NCBI RefSeq assembly: GCF_029871245.1 | Contig: NZ_SSON01000078.1 | Span: 264,475-328,474 of the forward strand | Direction of reading: 5' to 3' | DNA from: Pseudomonas sp. BN102 | Lineage (GTDB): Bacteria; Pseudomonadota; Gammaproteobacteria; Pseudomonadales; Pseudomonadaceae | Length of the DNA: 64,000 nt | Shown: positions 8,427 to 16,616 of the stretch, piece by piece | How positions within the stretch are numbered: position 1 is the stretch's first letter | How the letters are laid out: every line of letters starts with the position of its first letter | The notes under the pieces: generated by a model | The model's input: the letters and a program-made list of their open reading frames with translations, nothing else | Databases searched by the model: none | What the model was told of the DNA's origin: nothing | Program-made: the position numbers and the translations under genes

Positions 8427-9596
8427 ATGCCCAAAAACCCTCTGCGCCTCTGGCTGCAGCGCCTGCTGCCGGATGCGAGCAACGCCCCTCCGCGGGAGTG
8501 GCTGCGTGCCGCCCTGGGCGGCTGCATCGCCGTTGCCCTGGCCGCCTTCGTCTGCTCCCGGCTGTACGGTGCGGACCTGGCATTACGCCTGGCCGCCCCC
8601 TTCGCCGCTTCATCCTTGCTGCTCTTCGCCGTGACCTCGAGTCCCGTGGCCCAACCCTGGCCCGTGGTGGCCGGCAATGTGCTGGCGGCGGCCATCGGCC
8701 TGCTGGTCGGCCACTGGGGCCTGCCGCCGCTCGCGACCGCCGCGCTGGCCTTCGGCCTGACCCTGGTGGGCATGCAGACACTGCGCTGCCTGCATCCACC
8801 GAGTTGCGCGGTAGCCCTGGGCGCGGCCCTGGGTGGCCCGCTCTTCGCCGAACAGGGCTGGCACCTGCTGCTGCCGGTGCTGCTGGGTTCGCTGCTGCTG
8901 GTGGGCACCGCGCTGGTGTTCAACAACCTCAGCGGCACGCCTTACCCGCGCAAGCCGGCGCAACCGGCCAGTGGTCCGCACCTGACCGCCGACCCGCTAC
9001 CCGGTGAGCGCAACGGCTTTGCCGAAGTCGACCTGGACCGTGCCCTGGCCGAGTTCGGCGGTTTCGTCGATGTCACCCGCGACGACCTCCAGCGCCTGCT
9101 CCAGCTCACCGAGAAACATGCCCTGAGGCGCACCATGGGCGACCTGCGGGCGGCGCGGATCATGTCCCGCGACCTGCGTACCATCACCCCGGAATCCCCG
9201 ATCAGCGACGCCTGGCGACTGCTCGATCGCCATCACCTGAAGGCCTTGCCGGTGCTCGACGACAAGCAGCGGCTGGTGGGCATCCTGACCCTGTCCGACC
9301 TGCTCGGGCATGCCGCCGGCACGGTGCCCCGCACCCTGGCCGAGCGCTTCCGCGCCCGTCGTGAAGCGCCGGTCTCCAGGCTGATGACCCGCCCGGTGCG
9401 TTGCGTAACCGTGGATACGCCGGTGGTGGAACTGGTCTCGCTACTGTCCGACCAGGGCCTGCACTGCCTGCCGGTGCTGGATGACGGCGGGCGCCTGGTG
9501 GGCATCGTCAGCCAGAGCGACCTGATCGCCGCGCTCTATCGCAACTGGCTCAAGGACCTGCACCAGCAGCCGACCGCGCTGAAACTGGCGAGCTAG
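8427..9596 (+). CDS. HPP-family membrane protein with two CBS domains
   Basis: 389 aa. The N-terminal half (about residues 25-170) has four or five hydrophobic helices of the HPP family, including the name-giving C-L-H-P-P-S-C near residue 128. The C-terminal half carries two CBS repeats (about 235-300 and 320-375), which in other proteins bind adenosyl ligands. HPP proteins have been linked to nitrite transport in plants and cyanobacteria; in Pseudomonas the role is unknown. It stands alone, convergent with a LysR gene, and starts 41 bases after the MITE-like element, so its promoter lies in or next to that element. Confidence 0.85.
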   Translation: MPKNPLRLWLQRLLPDASNAPPREWLRAALGGCIAVALAAFVCSRLYGADLALRLAAPFAASSLLLFAVTSSPVAQPWPVVAGNVLAAAIGLLVGHWGLPPLATAALAFGLTLVGMQTLRCLHPPSCAVALGAALGGPLFAEQGWHLLLPVLLGSLLLVGTALVFNNLSGTPYPRKPAQPASGPHLTADPLPGERNGFAEVDLDRALAEFGGFVDVTRDDLQRLLQLTEKHALRRTMGDLRAARIMSRDLRTITPESPISDAWRLLDRHHLKALPVLDDKQRLVGILTLSDLLGHAAGTVPRTLAERFRARREAPVSRLMTRPVRCVTVDTPVVELVSLLSDQGLHCLPVLDDGGRLVGIVSQSDLIAALYRNWLKDLHQQPTALKLAS

Positions 9597-9599
9597 CGG

Positions 9600-9663
9600 G
9601 TAGGGTGCGCTGCGCGCACCGGAGACTCGGCACGGGATTTGCGGTGCGCGCGGCGCACCCTAC
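9600..9663. repeat. GTAGGGTGCGC-type inverted repeat
   Basis: Left arm GTAGGGTGCGCTGCGCGCAC and right arm GTGCGCGCGGCGCACCCTAC form a long imperfect hairpin between two convergent genes. The same family is found at 17731-17794 and 43288-43341, with a half copy near 50255. It probably works as a bidirectional terminator for the HPP and LysR genes (inference). Confidence 0.75.
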
Positions 9664-9679
9664 CCCCAAGGGACTGTCG

Positions 9680-10540
9680 CTAGATCGGGTCCCAGCGCCG
9701 GGACCAGTCGATATCCTCGGCCACCACCTCGCGCAACACCTCGATGGCCTGGCGCAGTGCCGGGGAATCCTTCTCGCGGGAGTAGACCAGATAGGTCGGG
9801 TAGGTGAACTCCGGCGCCTTTTCCACCCGCTCCAGTTCGCCGCTGTCCAGGTGCCCCTGCACCACGCGAGTACGGAAATAGCCGGAGCCGCCGCATTGCA
9901 GGATGTAGTGCAGCGCCAGCGGGCCGAGGTTGGTGGCCAGCACGGCGCTGGCCTTCTCCGGCAACGCGGCATCGTGGCGCTGGCGGAACTCGGGGCCCCA
10001 GTCGTTGTAGATGTAGGGCTCTGGGTTGGTCGCCGAACGCACCTGGATAAGCTTCTCCTCCAGCAGCAGTTCCACCTGCAGGCCCGGCCAGTAGTCGGGC
10101 CGGTAGACCAGCGCCGCATCCAGCACGCCGCTCTGCAGTTGCTGCTGCAGGTAACCTGCCTCGCCGACCTCGGCGCGCACCGCATGGGCAGGCATGCGTT
10201 CGCGCAGGCGAATCACCCAGTTGAGCACCAGCGGGCTGCACAGGCTCACCTCACCGCCCAGGTTGAGCACGTCGCGGTAGCCCTGGGGCAAGGGCAGGTC
10301 ACGCCGCGCCGCTTCCCAGGTCTGCACCAGTTGGTTGGCGTAAGCGACGAACACCTCGCCATCGGCGGTCAGGCGCGCGCCCGCGCGATTGCGCACGAAG
10401 AGTCGGCAATCCAGCTGCTGCTCCAGGTTCTGCACCCTCGCAGTGATGGTGGTCTGGGTGACATGCAGGCGCTCGGCGGCAGCGACGAAGCTGCCGGTAC
10501 GAACGATTTCCAGGAAAGTGCGTGCCAGGTCGATATCCAT
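9680..10540 (-). CDS. LysR-family transcriptional regulator
   Basis: 286 aa. N-terminal winged helix-turn-helix (about residues 3-62) with the usual L-A-R-T-F-L-E-I-V-R-T-G-S-F start and V-T-Q-T-T-I-T-A-R-V-Q-N-L-E recognition helix, followed by a LysR substrate-binding domain. The start at 10540 removes 21 codons that lack family similarity. No obvious target gene is adjacent: the neighbour on the left is convergent and the one on the right is another regulator in the same direction. Its regulon cannot be read from context. Confidence 0.85.
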   Translation of the reverse strand: MDIDLARTFLEIVRTGSFVAAAERLHVTQTTITARVQNLEQQLDCRLFVRNRAGARLTADGEVFVAYANQLVQTWEAARRDLPLPQGYRDVLNLGGEVSLCSPLVLNWVIRLRERMPAHAVRAEVGEAGYLQQQLQSGVLDAALVYRPDYWPGLQVELLLEEKLIQVRSATNPEPYIYNDWGPEFRQRHDAALPEKASAVLATNLGPLALHYILQCGGSGYFRTRVVQGHLDSGELERVEKAPEFTYPTYLVYSREKDSPALRQAIEVLREVVAEDIDWSRRWDPI

Positions 10541-10604
10541 GGAACTGCTCGGGGTTGCGGCGGGAAGGCCGAGTTTAACGGCTGGCGGGTAGCATCGCTC
10601 CACC

Positions 10605-10635
10605 TTGTAGGCGCGAATTCATTCGCGAAAGCAGG
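10605..10635. repeat. Single REP-like arm at the 3' end of the WYL gene
   Basis: TTGTAGGCGCGAATTCATTC followed by GCGAAAGCAGG. One arm only, with one base changed from the common form. It overlaps the last codons of the WYL regulator gene (stop at 10619) and supplies its last few residues. Confidence 0.6.
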
Positions 10636-11596
10636 TCTTCCCTCGGGCTCGCCCGACCAACCGCCGCAACCTGTCCGCGCGGGCCCTGATTTCCACTCGC
10701 AATGCCTCGGGCTCGATCACCTGGAAATCGAACGGCAACTTCATCAACTGGCGCGCGAACCAGCTCATGCTGTCGGTACGGGTACGCAGCAGCACGCCCT
10801 CCTCCACGGGCTCCAGCAGGCCGATGCCGCTGTCCAGTTCTTCAGCGGCACGGGCCAGGTCGCAGCGCAGCACCACCGCCACTGCGGTCGCCCGTGGCAG
10901 TTGGGCGATGCTGCCGGTGAGGAAGGCCGCGGCATCGAAATCCAGCGGGCGCTCGAAGCGGGTTTCCAGCAACCGCAGCGCCTGCATGCGGTCCAGGCGG
11001 AAGCTGCGCAGGTCGCGGCGCAGGTGGCAGTAGCCGCTCATGTACCAGCGCCCGGCGCGGTAGACCAGGCCGTAGGGATTGGCCTCGCGCTCGCTTGCCG
11101 TGCCGTCGCCGGAGCTGTAGGCGAAGCGCACCCGCTGGCGGCCCTGCACCGCGCCGGCCAGGTCCAGCAGCCAGCGCTCGCTGGTAGCTGCTCGGGAGCC
11201 CGGCAGGTCGAGGGTGGCGGCCTCGCCCAGGGCGCGCAGGCGCGGTTTGAGGTTGGCCGGCATCACCCGTTCCAGCTTCGCGCGGGCGCTGGCCACCGCC
11301 GGAGCGGCCTGCTCCAGGCCAAGGTTGTGGGCGGCCAGCAGGCCAAGGGACAGGGCGAGGGTTTCTTCATTGGTGAACATCATCGGCGGCAGCTTGAAGC
11401 CGGCCACCAGCCGATAGCCGCCGTGGCGGCCGCGCTCGGCGGTCAGGGGAATGCCCATCTCTTCCAGGGTGGCGATATAGCGCCGCAGGGTGCGGCCATC
11501 CACTTCGAGGCGACGTGCCAATTCGCTGCCGCTCATCTGGCCATGGGTCTGCAGCAACTCCAGCACGGCGAGGACGCGGGTGGTGGGATTGGGCAT
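10619..11596 (-). CDS. YafY-type transcriptional regulator with HTH and WYL domains
   Basis: 325 aa. An N-terminal HTH_11/DeoR-like helix-turn-helix (residues 5-60, R-R-L-E-V-D-G-R-T-L-R-R-Y-I) is followed by the WYL ligand-sensing domain; the usual triad appears here as R-W-Y-M-S-G near residue 185. A WCX-type C-terminal part follows. Start at 11596 with GGAG 7 bases upstream. It is divergent from the glutathione-transferase gene at 11723 and shares a 126-bp promoter region with it, so it probably regulates that gene and itself. Confidence 0.85.
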   Translation of the reverse strand: MPNPTTRVLAVLELLQTHGQMSGSELARRLEVDGRTLRRYIATLEEMGIPLTAERGRHGGYRLVAGFKLPPMMFTNEETLALSLGLLAAHNLGLEQAAPAVASARAKLERVMPANLKPRLRALGEAATLDLPGSRAATSERWLLDLAGAVQGRQRVRFAYSSGDGTASEREANPYGLVYRAGRWYMSGYCHLRRDLRSFRLDRMQALRLLETRFERPLDFDAAAFLTGSIAQLPRATAVAVVLRCDLARAAEELDSGIGLLEPVEEGVLLRTRTDSMSWFARQLMKLPFDFQVIEPEALRVEIRARADRLRRLVGRARGKTCFRE

Positions 11597-11722
11597 TCGC
11601 GGGCTCCAGATAATTTTTCGAAAGTGAAAAAAAATTAGGGCGGAATATAGCCTGATTGCCCATTAAGTTGCTCCCACGGCCAACAAACACGGCCTTTCAT
11701 CACCACATCAGGGAGCAAGACT

Positions 11723-12430
11723 ATGGAACCCGTTCTTTTCTATGGCGTGCCGCAAGGCTGTTCGTTCGGCTCGATCGTGGCGCTGGAGTGGCTCGGCCAG
11801 CCCTACCGCCTGTGCCGCGTGGAAATGCTCGAACATTCCTGGGACCCGTTGTTCGCCCGCATCAACCCGCTGAACAAGACCCCGGCCCTGCTGCTGGAAA
11901 GCGGCCAGCCCGTCAGCGAAAGCCTGGCCATACTGCTGAACCTCGCCGGCCGTGCGCCGGGCGGCGAGCTGTGCCCGTCCCAGGGCAGCCCGGAGTACGA
12001 CCGCCTGAACCAGATGCTGGCCTACCTGGTGACCGATTTCTTCGCCGCCTTCGCGCCGCTCTGGGCGGCCTATGAGATGGCCGACGCCGACGAGACCACC
12101 AAGGCGGTGTTGCAGAAGCTGGGCCACGTCGGCGTGCGGGTGCAGTGCGCCTACCTGGATGGGCTGCTGAAGCACAGGCAGTGGCTGCTGGGCGAGCGCC
12201 GCAGCCTGGCGGATGCCTACTTCGCCGGGGTCAGCCGCTGGGTGGAGTACATGAAGCTGTTCGACCTGGGCCAGGACTTCCCCCACTTGCAGCGCTACCT
12301 GCTGCGGCTGAAGGCCGACCCGGCGATCACCTTCGCCCGCGCCATCGAGGACGGCGAGCCGGCACGCAGCCGGGGCGGTTTCCTCGGGCATGTGACGCTG
12401 ACGGAGCTGGAGCCCCGATTGGCGGCATAG
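11723..12430 (+). CDS. Glutathione S-transferase family protein
   Basis: 235 aa. Thioredoxin-like N-terminal domain (about 1-80) with the glutathione-site segments N-K-T-P-A-L and S-E-S-L-A-I-L (Glu-Ser pair near 67-68), then an all-helical C-terminal domain with the S-L-A-D-A-Y-F cap near 170. A GGAGC ribosome site precedes the ATG. It is divergent from a WYL regulator, a pairing often seen for inducible detoxification genes. The substrate is unknown. Confidence 0.85.
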   Translation: MEPVLFYGVPQGCSFGSIVALEWLGQPYRLCRVEMLEHSWDPLFARINPLNKTPALLLESGQPVSESLAILLNLAGRAPGGELCPSQGSPEYDRLNQMLAYLVTDFFAAFAPLWAAYEMADADETTKAVLQKLGHVGVRVQCAYLDGLLKHRQWLLGERRSLADAYFAGVSRWVEYMKLFDLGQDFPHLQRYLLRLKADPAITFARAIEDGEPARSRGGFLGHVTLTELEPRLAA

Positions 12431-12453
12431 CACCGCTGCCGGGTTGATGCCCA

Positions 12454-12521
12454 TGTAGGAGCGAGCTCTGCTCGCGAAGTACCCCCTGCCGGGCCATTCG
12501 CAAGCAAGCTCGCTCCTACGA
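12454..12521. repeat. GTAGGAGCGAGC-type inverted repeat
   Basis: Arms TGTAGGAGCGAGCTCTGCTC and AGCAAGCTCGCTCCTACGA around a short GC-rich centre, between two convergent genes. The family recurs at 36428-36477 and 53103-53170. Confidence 0.75.
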
Positions 12522-12535
12522 CTCTTTCATGCCGA

Positions 12536-12979
12536 TCAGGGCTGGAGGTCGAACAGGGCCTTGTTGCTTTCCACATCGAAGGGCGCGGAGAAGTGCTCGT
12601 GGATGATCTTCCACTGCCCGCCGCGCTTGACGTAGCACTGGGTGCCACGCATCCAGCTGGTCTGCACCACGCCATCCTGCTCGCCGCCGCAGCGGACCAG
12701 GCAGTGCAGGAAGGCCACGCTGGCGTCGGCGTGGATGGTCGGCTCGGCCGGCTCGAAAATGCCGTCGCCACCGCACATTTCCATGCAGTTGCGCCAATGC
12801 TGGCCGTAGGCTTGGGCGCCCTTGAACTGCAGCTGCAGGATGGCGTCGTAGGCGACTATGTCGTCGGCATAGCAGGTCATGATGGCGTCCACGTCCTTGG
12901 CGCGGGCGGCCTTCAGCCACTGGTTGAAGACGTCGTGAACTTCCAGTTCGGCGGTGGCCTTGAGGGTTTCGCTGCTCAT
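12536..12979 (-). CDS. SnoaL/NTF2-like domain protein
   Basis: 147 aa. A cone-shaped alpha+beta barrel protein of the SnoaL-like group: V-F-N-Q-W-L-K-A near 17, D-V-D-A-I-M-T-C-Y-A-D-D-I near 30, and a C-terminal W-K-I-I-H-E-H-F-S segment typical of the DUF4440/SnoaL branch. Start at 12979 with GAGGAG 7 bases upstream. It lies 121 bases after a sigma-factor gene on the same strand and is probably the third gene of that unit. Proteins of this fold bind small hydrophobic molecules or act as isomerases; the actual role is unknown. Confidence 0.8.
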   Translation of the reverse strand: MSSETLKATAELEVHDVFNQWLKAARAKDVDAIMTCYADDIVAYDAILQLQFKGAQAYGQHWRNCMEMCGGDGIFEPAEPTIHADASVAFLHCLVRCGGEQDGVVQTSWMRGTQCYVKRGGQWKIIHEHFSAPFDVESNKALFDLQP

Positions 12980-13100
12980 GGTGGTTCTCCTCGGTTCCGG
13001 GAAAGTGTTCCGACCGGCTGCGGGCCGGTGGGTACACCTTTGGTCGTGCGCCGTCGTCCGGCTTCGACACCGCTCGGACCGCAAGCGACGAACGACGCGT

Positions 13101-14339
13101 TCAGTCTTCCAGTTCGCGCAGGCGTTTCTCGATGAAACGCCGCTCGGGTTCCTGGCGAATCAGCGCCAGGGCATTGCGATAGGCAACACGCGCCTCCTCC
13201 TTGCGCCCCAGCCGCCGGCAGAAGTCGGCACGGGCCGCATGGGCCAGGTGGTAGTCACGCAGGTCGCCGGCCTCCAGCAGCGCATCCACTTCCACCAGTC
13301 CCGCCTCCGGACCGTCGCGCATGGCGATGGCCACGGCGCGGTTGAGGGCGACCACGGGCGATTGCACCAGGCGTTGCAGCACGTCGTACAGGCCGACTAT
13401 CTGGCCCCAGTCGGTACGCGTCGAATCCGGCGCCTGGGCATGCACCGCGGCGATGGCGGCCTGCAGTACATAGACGCCGATGCGCCGGCTGGCCAGAGCC
13501 TGGCCTACCAGCGCGAGGCCTTCGGCGATCTGCGCACGGTCCCACAGGGAGCGGTCCTGGTCATCGAGCAACACCAGCTCGCCGTCCGCGGTGGCGCGGG
13601 CGGCGCGGCGCGAGTCGTGCAGCAGCATCAGCGCCAGCAGCCCCATGACTTCAGGGTCGGGCAGCAGTTCGAGAAGCAGGCGGGCCAGGCGGATGGCCTC
13701 GGCCGAGAGATCGGTGCGCGTCAGCGAGTCGCCGGACGATGCCGAGTAACCCTCGTTGAACACCAGGTAGATGACCCGCAGCACGTTATCCAGGCGCTCC
13801 GGCAGCTCGACCAGGGCCGGCACCTGGTAGGGGATGCGCGCGTCACGGATCTTCGACTTGGCGCGAACGATGCGCTGGGCGATGGTCGAAGGGCTGCTGA
13901 GGAAGGCCCGGGCGATTTCCTCGGTCTTCAGGTCACAGACCTCGCGCAGAGTCAGGGGCACCTGGGCGTCCGCCGGCAACGCCGGGTGGCAGCAGGTAAA
14001 GATCAGCCGCAGGCGATCGTCCTCCACGTCTTCACCCTCGTCGAAGGCGCTGGCGGCCTCTTCCAGCTCCGCCACCAGGTGGCGCTTGGAAGCGTCGAAA
14101 CGGGCACGCCGACGCAGGCTGTCGATGGCCTTGAAACGCCCCGCCGACACCAGCCAGGCTCGCGGGTTGGCGGGTATGCCGTCCCGCGGCCATTGCTGCA
14201 CGGCGGCGATGAACGCGTCGTGCAGGGCTTCCTCGGCCAGGTCGAAGTCCCCCAGCAGGCGAATCAGGGTGGCGAGCACGCGCCGCGAGTCGCTGCGGTA
14301 GATCGACTCGACCCGCTGGCGCAGTTCGACCTCTTCCAT
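13101..14339 (-). CDS. ECF42-type RNA polymerase sigma factor with C-terminal regulatory domain
   Basis: 412 aa. Sigma region 2 (about 10-75: L-A-E-E-A-L-H-D-A-F and P-R-A-W-L) and region 4 (about 115-165: T-L-R-E-V-C-D-L-K-T-E-E-I-A-R-A-F) are followed by a C-terminal helical, TPR-like extension of about 220 residues. That layout, with a DGPF-domain gene next to it, defines the ECF42 group, which has no classical anti-sigma factor; the extension is needed for activity in studied members (known). It starts 19 bases after the DGPF gene. Its target promoters are not visible here. Confidence 0.85.
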   Translation of the reverse strand: MEEVELRQRVESIYRSDSRRVLATLIRLLGDFDLAEEALHDAFIAAVQQWPRDGIPANPRAWLVSAGRFKAIDSLRRRARFDASKRHLVAELEEAASAFDEGEDVEDDRLRLIFTCCHPALPADAQVPLTLREVCDLKTEEIARAFLSSPSTIAQRIVRAKSKIRDARIPYQVPALVELPERLDNVLRVIYLVFNEGYSASSGDSLTRTDLSAEAIRLARLLLELLPDPEVMGLLALMLLHDSRRAARATADGELVLLDDQDRSLWDRAQIAEGLALVGQALASRRIGVYVLQAAIAAVHAQAPDSTRTDWGQIVGLYDVLQRLVQSPVVALNRAVAIAMRDGPEAGLVEVDALLEAGDLRDYHLAHAARADFCRRLGRKEEARVAYRNALALIRQEPERRFIEKRLRELED

Positions 14340-14358
14340 CAGCCGTCCCCCGCTCCTG

Positions 14359-14745
14359 TCACGAGGCGGTCACCAGGGGCTGGATGTTCGGCCGCACCTC
14401 GGGCTCGCGGACCGGTCGCACCTCGATGCAGCCGAGGCGTCCCGGCGGGATCTTCGAGGCGATCTGGATGGCTTCATTGAGGTCGCGGGCCTCGATCATG
14501 TAGAAGCCGCCGAGTTGCTCCTTGGTCTCCGCGAAGGGGCCGTCGGTCATGGAGATGCGCCCGCCCTGCATGCGCAGGGTGGTGGCGCTCTGTACCGACT
14601 CCAGGGCGTTGGACGCCAGGTAGTGACCACTGGCGGTGAGCTGCTCGGTGTAGTCCAGGCATTCGCCGGCGATTGCCTGGTAGTCGGCGTCGGTCAGGCC
14701 GGCCAGCTTGGCTTCGTCGAAATAGATCAGGCACAGGTATTTCAT
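14359..14745 (-). CDS. YCII-related DGPF-domain protein
   Basis: 128 aa. The name-giving motif T-D-G-P-F-A-E-T-K-E is at about residues 70-79, and the N-terminal M-K-Y-L-C-L-I-Y-F-D-E is typical. Start at 14745: the longer frame to 14781 has no family similarity. DGPF genes commonly accompany ECF42 sigma factors and are thought to be part of their regulon or signalling, but their biochemical role is unknown. It is the promoter-proximal gene of the DGPF, sigma, SnoaL unit. Confidence 0.85.
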   Translation of the reverse strand: MKYLCLIYFDEAKLAGLTDADYQAIAGECLDYTEQLTASGHYLASNALESVQSATTLRMQGGRISMTDGPFAETKEQLGGFYMIEARDLNEAIQIASKIPPGRLGCIEVRPVREPEVRPNIQPLVTAS

Positions 14746-14857
14746 GATGGGTTCCTCGGGTGGCGTTCGGGGTACTGACACCCATTGGTCGTTCGGCCGC
14801 GCCAGGAATCGACAGGGTCCCGTGGAAAATTCCTTTCTTCTTGAAAGCTGACCACTG

Positions 14858-14957
14858 TTGCAGGGGCGAATTCATTCGCCAAGCAGACCATAGGTCTGCC
14901 CATGAAGGTCCATCGGGGCCGCTTCGCGACCCTTGGCAAATGAATTCGCCCCTACAA
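14858..14957. repeat. Full REP-like inverted pair
   Basis: TTGCAGGGGCGAATTCATTC at the left and GCAAATGAATTCGCCCCTAC at the right, with inner hairpins around CAGACC..GGTCTG and GGGGCCGCTTCGCGACCC. It sits upstream of the DGPF gene and downstream of the SRPBCC gene, which both read leftward. Confidence 0.75.
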
Positions 14958-15029
14958 GGGTTCCGTCGAGAGATGAAGCATAGCCCTCCGGCGCACCCAG
15001 CGCGGCAAAGGGCCGGGCGGTCTGCGGGT

Positions 15030-15560
15030 CTATTTCTCGGCCGCGGTCTTGAGGTTGTTCAGGCCCTGTTCGAATTTGCCGCCGACCATGTCGTCCATGT
15101 CGAAGACCAGTTGCATCAACCGGTGAGTATAGGGCGAAGGACCGTACATGGCCCAGGTGACCTGCGTGCCACTGCCGTTCTGCGGATGGAGGGTGAATTC
15201 TGCGGTGTTGTGGGCCTCGAAGGGCATCTGGAAGTCCAGCTTGATCTCCACGCGCGCGTTCGGATCGCTTTCGGTGATCTGCATGCGTCCGACGCCGACC
15301 TCGTTGTTGCCCTGCCAGGAGTAGGCAGCCCCCACGCCCTCCTTCGGTCCGCTATAGCTGCGCTTCAGCGCCGGGTCGATCTTTTCCCAGGGCGACCAGG
15401 CGGTCCATTGGCGCAGGTCGTTGATCAGCGGGAAGATCTTTTCCGGCGGCGCGGCGATGGTGGCGGTGCGCTCCACGCGGAAATGGTCCGGGCTGATCGC
15501 GGCGTATCCCAGAACACCGAGGATGGCGATGATGATGATGGCGATGATAGCTTTCAACAT
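15030..15560 (-). CDS. SRPBCC-family (polyketide cyclase-like) membrane-anchored protein
   Basis: 176 aa. An N-terminal membrane anchor (residues 2-22, an Ile/Ala run) is followed by a START/Bet v1-like fold with the segments I-A-A-P-P-E-K-I-F-P-L-I-N-D near 40, W-S-P-W-E-K near 56 and a C-terminal amphipathic helix F-E-Q-G-L-N-N-L-K. Start at 15560 with GGAGGGC 4 bases upstream; the very long frame upstream is a shadow of the LysR gene. Such proteins bind hydrophobic ligands. Nothing nearby fixes its role. Confidence 0.82.
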   Translation of the reverse strand: MLKAIIAIIIIAILGVLGYAAISPDHFRVERTATIAAPPEKIFPLINDLRQWTAWSPWEKIDPALKRSYSGPKEGVGAAYSWQGNNEVGVGRMQITESDPNARVEIKLDFQMPFEAHNTAEFTLHPQNGSGTQVTWAMYGPSPYTHRLMQLVFDMDDMVGGKFEQGLNNLKTAAEK

Positions 15561-15622
15561 GGCGCCCTCCAGGGGCTTGCAGGCGGGTTGGCTGGCACTT
15601 CGGCAGTACGGCCTGGATAAGG

Positions 15623-16516
15623 TTAGCCGCTCTGCGAAGCGCTGCCCGGCAAGCGGATATACCTGCCGAGCTCCTCGAACAGGGTGGTGACCGAACGCAG
15701 CGCGCGGCAATCCGGGCGGGTCAGCAGCCAGAGGGCACTGGCGCAACCGGGCAGGTCGGCTTCCAGCACCTCGAATCCCTCCTCCGCCTTCACCAGGAAA
15801 GCCGGCAATACCGCCACACCGAGTCCGGCACGGACCAGCTGCGCCACCGACAGCGTGCTGTTGCAGCGGTAGGCTGGTTGCACCTCGGGGTAGCGCTGGC
15901 GTCGCCAGACCACGCTGGGATGGTTGGGCAGGAAGTCGTCCGGGGCGACCCAGGCCATCTGCGCCGGGTCGCGACCCGGATGACGGTCCAGGTAGCCCTG
16001 CGCCGCGCAGAGCACATAGGGCACCGGGCCAAGGCAGCGTCCCACCAGATGGCCCGGCGGTGCGGTGGTCAGGCGCAGGGCGACGTCGGCGTCGCGACGG
16101 CTGAGGTTGGCGAAATCGTTGGAGGTGGTGAGTTCCAGCTCCAGTGCCGGATAGGCCGGCATGAAGCGCGCCAGCGCAGGCAACAACAGGCCGTGGAGTA
16201 CCGCGTCGGTACAGGTCAGGCGCAGAGTGCCGCTGACCGCTTCGCGGCCCTGCTCCAGCCCGAGCCGCGCCGCTTCCAGGGCCTTCTCCGCCAGTTCTGC
16301 CTGCTGTGCCAGCAACTGCGCCGCCATGTTCGGCAGATAGCCGGAGCGGCTCTTTTCGAACAGCAAGCTGCCCAGCGCATGCTCGAGACGACGCAGGGAA
16401 CGGAATACGGTGGAGACGTCCACCCTGAGCAGTTCGGCGGCTCGCGCGAGGGTGCCGCCACGAACCAGGGCGAGCACCAGGGCGAGGTCGGCGTGGTCGA
16501 TCTTGTATTGCGTCAC
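15623..16516 (-). CDS. LysR-family transcriptional regulator
   Basis: 297 aa from a GTG at 16516. The upstream in-frame ATG at 16636 would add 40 residues lying over the divergent promoter, so I prefer the GTG, though its ribosome site (AAGG about 12 bases upstream) is weak. The helix-turn-helix is at about 4-60 (A-E-L-L-R-V-D-V-S-T-V-F-R-S-L-R-R-L-E), followed by a substrate-binding domain. It is divergent from the amidotransferase-like gene at 16617 with a 100-bp gap and probably controls that two-gene unit (inference from arrangement). Confidence 0.82.
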   Translation of the reverse strand: MTQYKIDHADLALVLALVRGGTLARAAELLRVDVSTVFRSLRRLEHALGSLLFEKSRSGYLPNMAAQLLAQQAELAEKALEAARLGLEQGREAVSGTLRLTCTDAVLHGLLLPALARFMPAYPALELELTTSNDFANLSRRDADVALRLTTAPPGHLVGRCLGPVPYVLCAAQGYLDRHPGRDPAQMAWVAPDDFLPNHPSVVWRRQRYPEVQPAYRCNSTLSVAQLVRAGLGVAVLPAFLVKAEEGFEVLEADLPGCASALWLLTRPDCRALRSVTTLFEELGRYIRLPGSASQSG

Positions 16517-16616
16517 TGCAATCCAACCTTTCTGAATCGCCAATATTGATTGCCAAGACGCAACTATATAGTCCTCCTGAATGGGTGCAATCCGCGCCCA
16601 CTTGGGAGGACAGCTG

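Noticed and set aside
9605-11638. 677-codon plus-strand frame over the LysR and WYL genes
   Set aside because: Antisense to two well-supported regulators; composition is not typical of a protein.
12954-14480. 508-codon plus-strand frame over the sigma-factor gene
   Set aside because: Antisense shadow of the ECF42 sigma gene, which has clear sigma regions 2 and 4.
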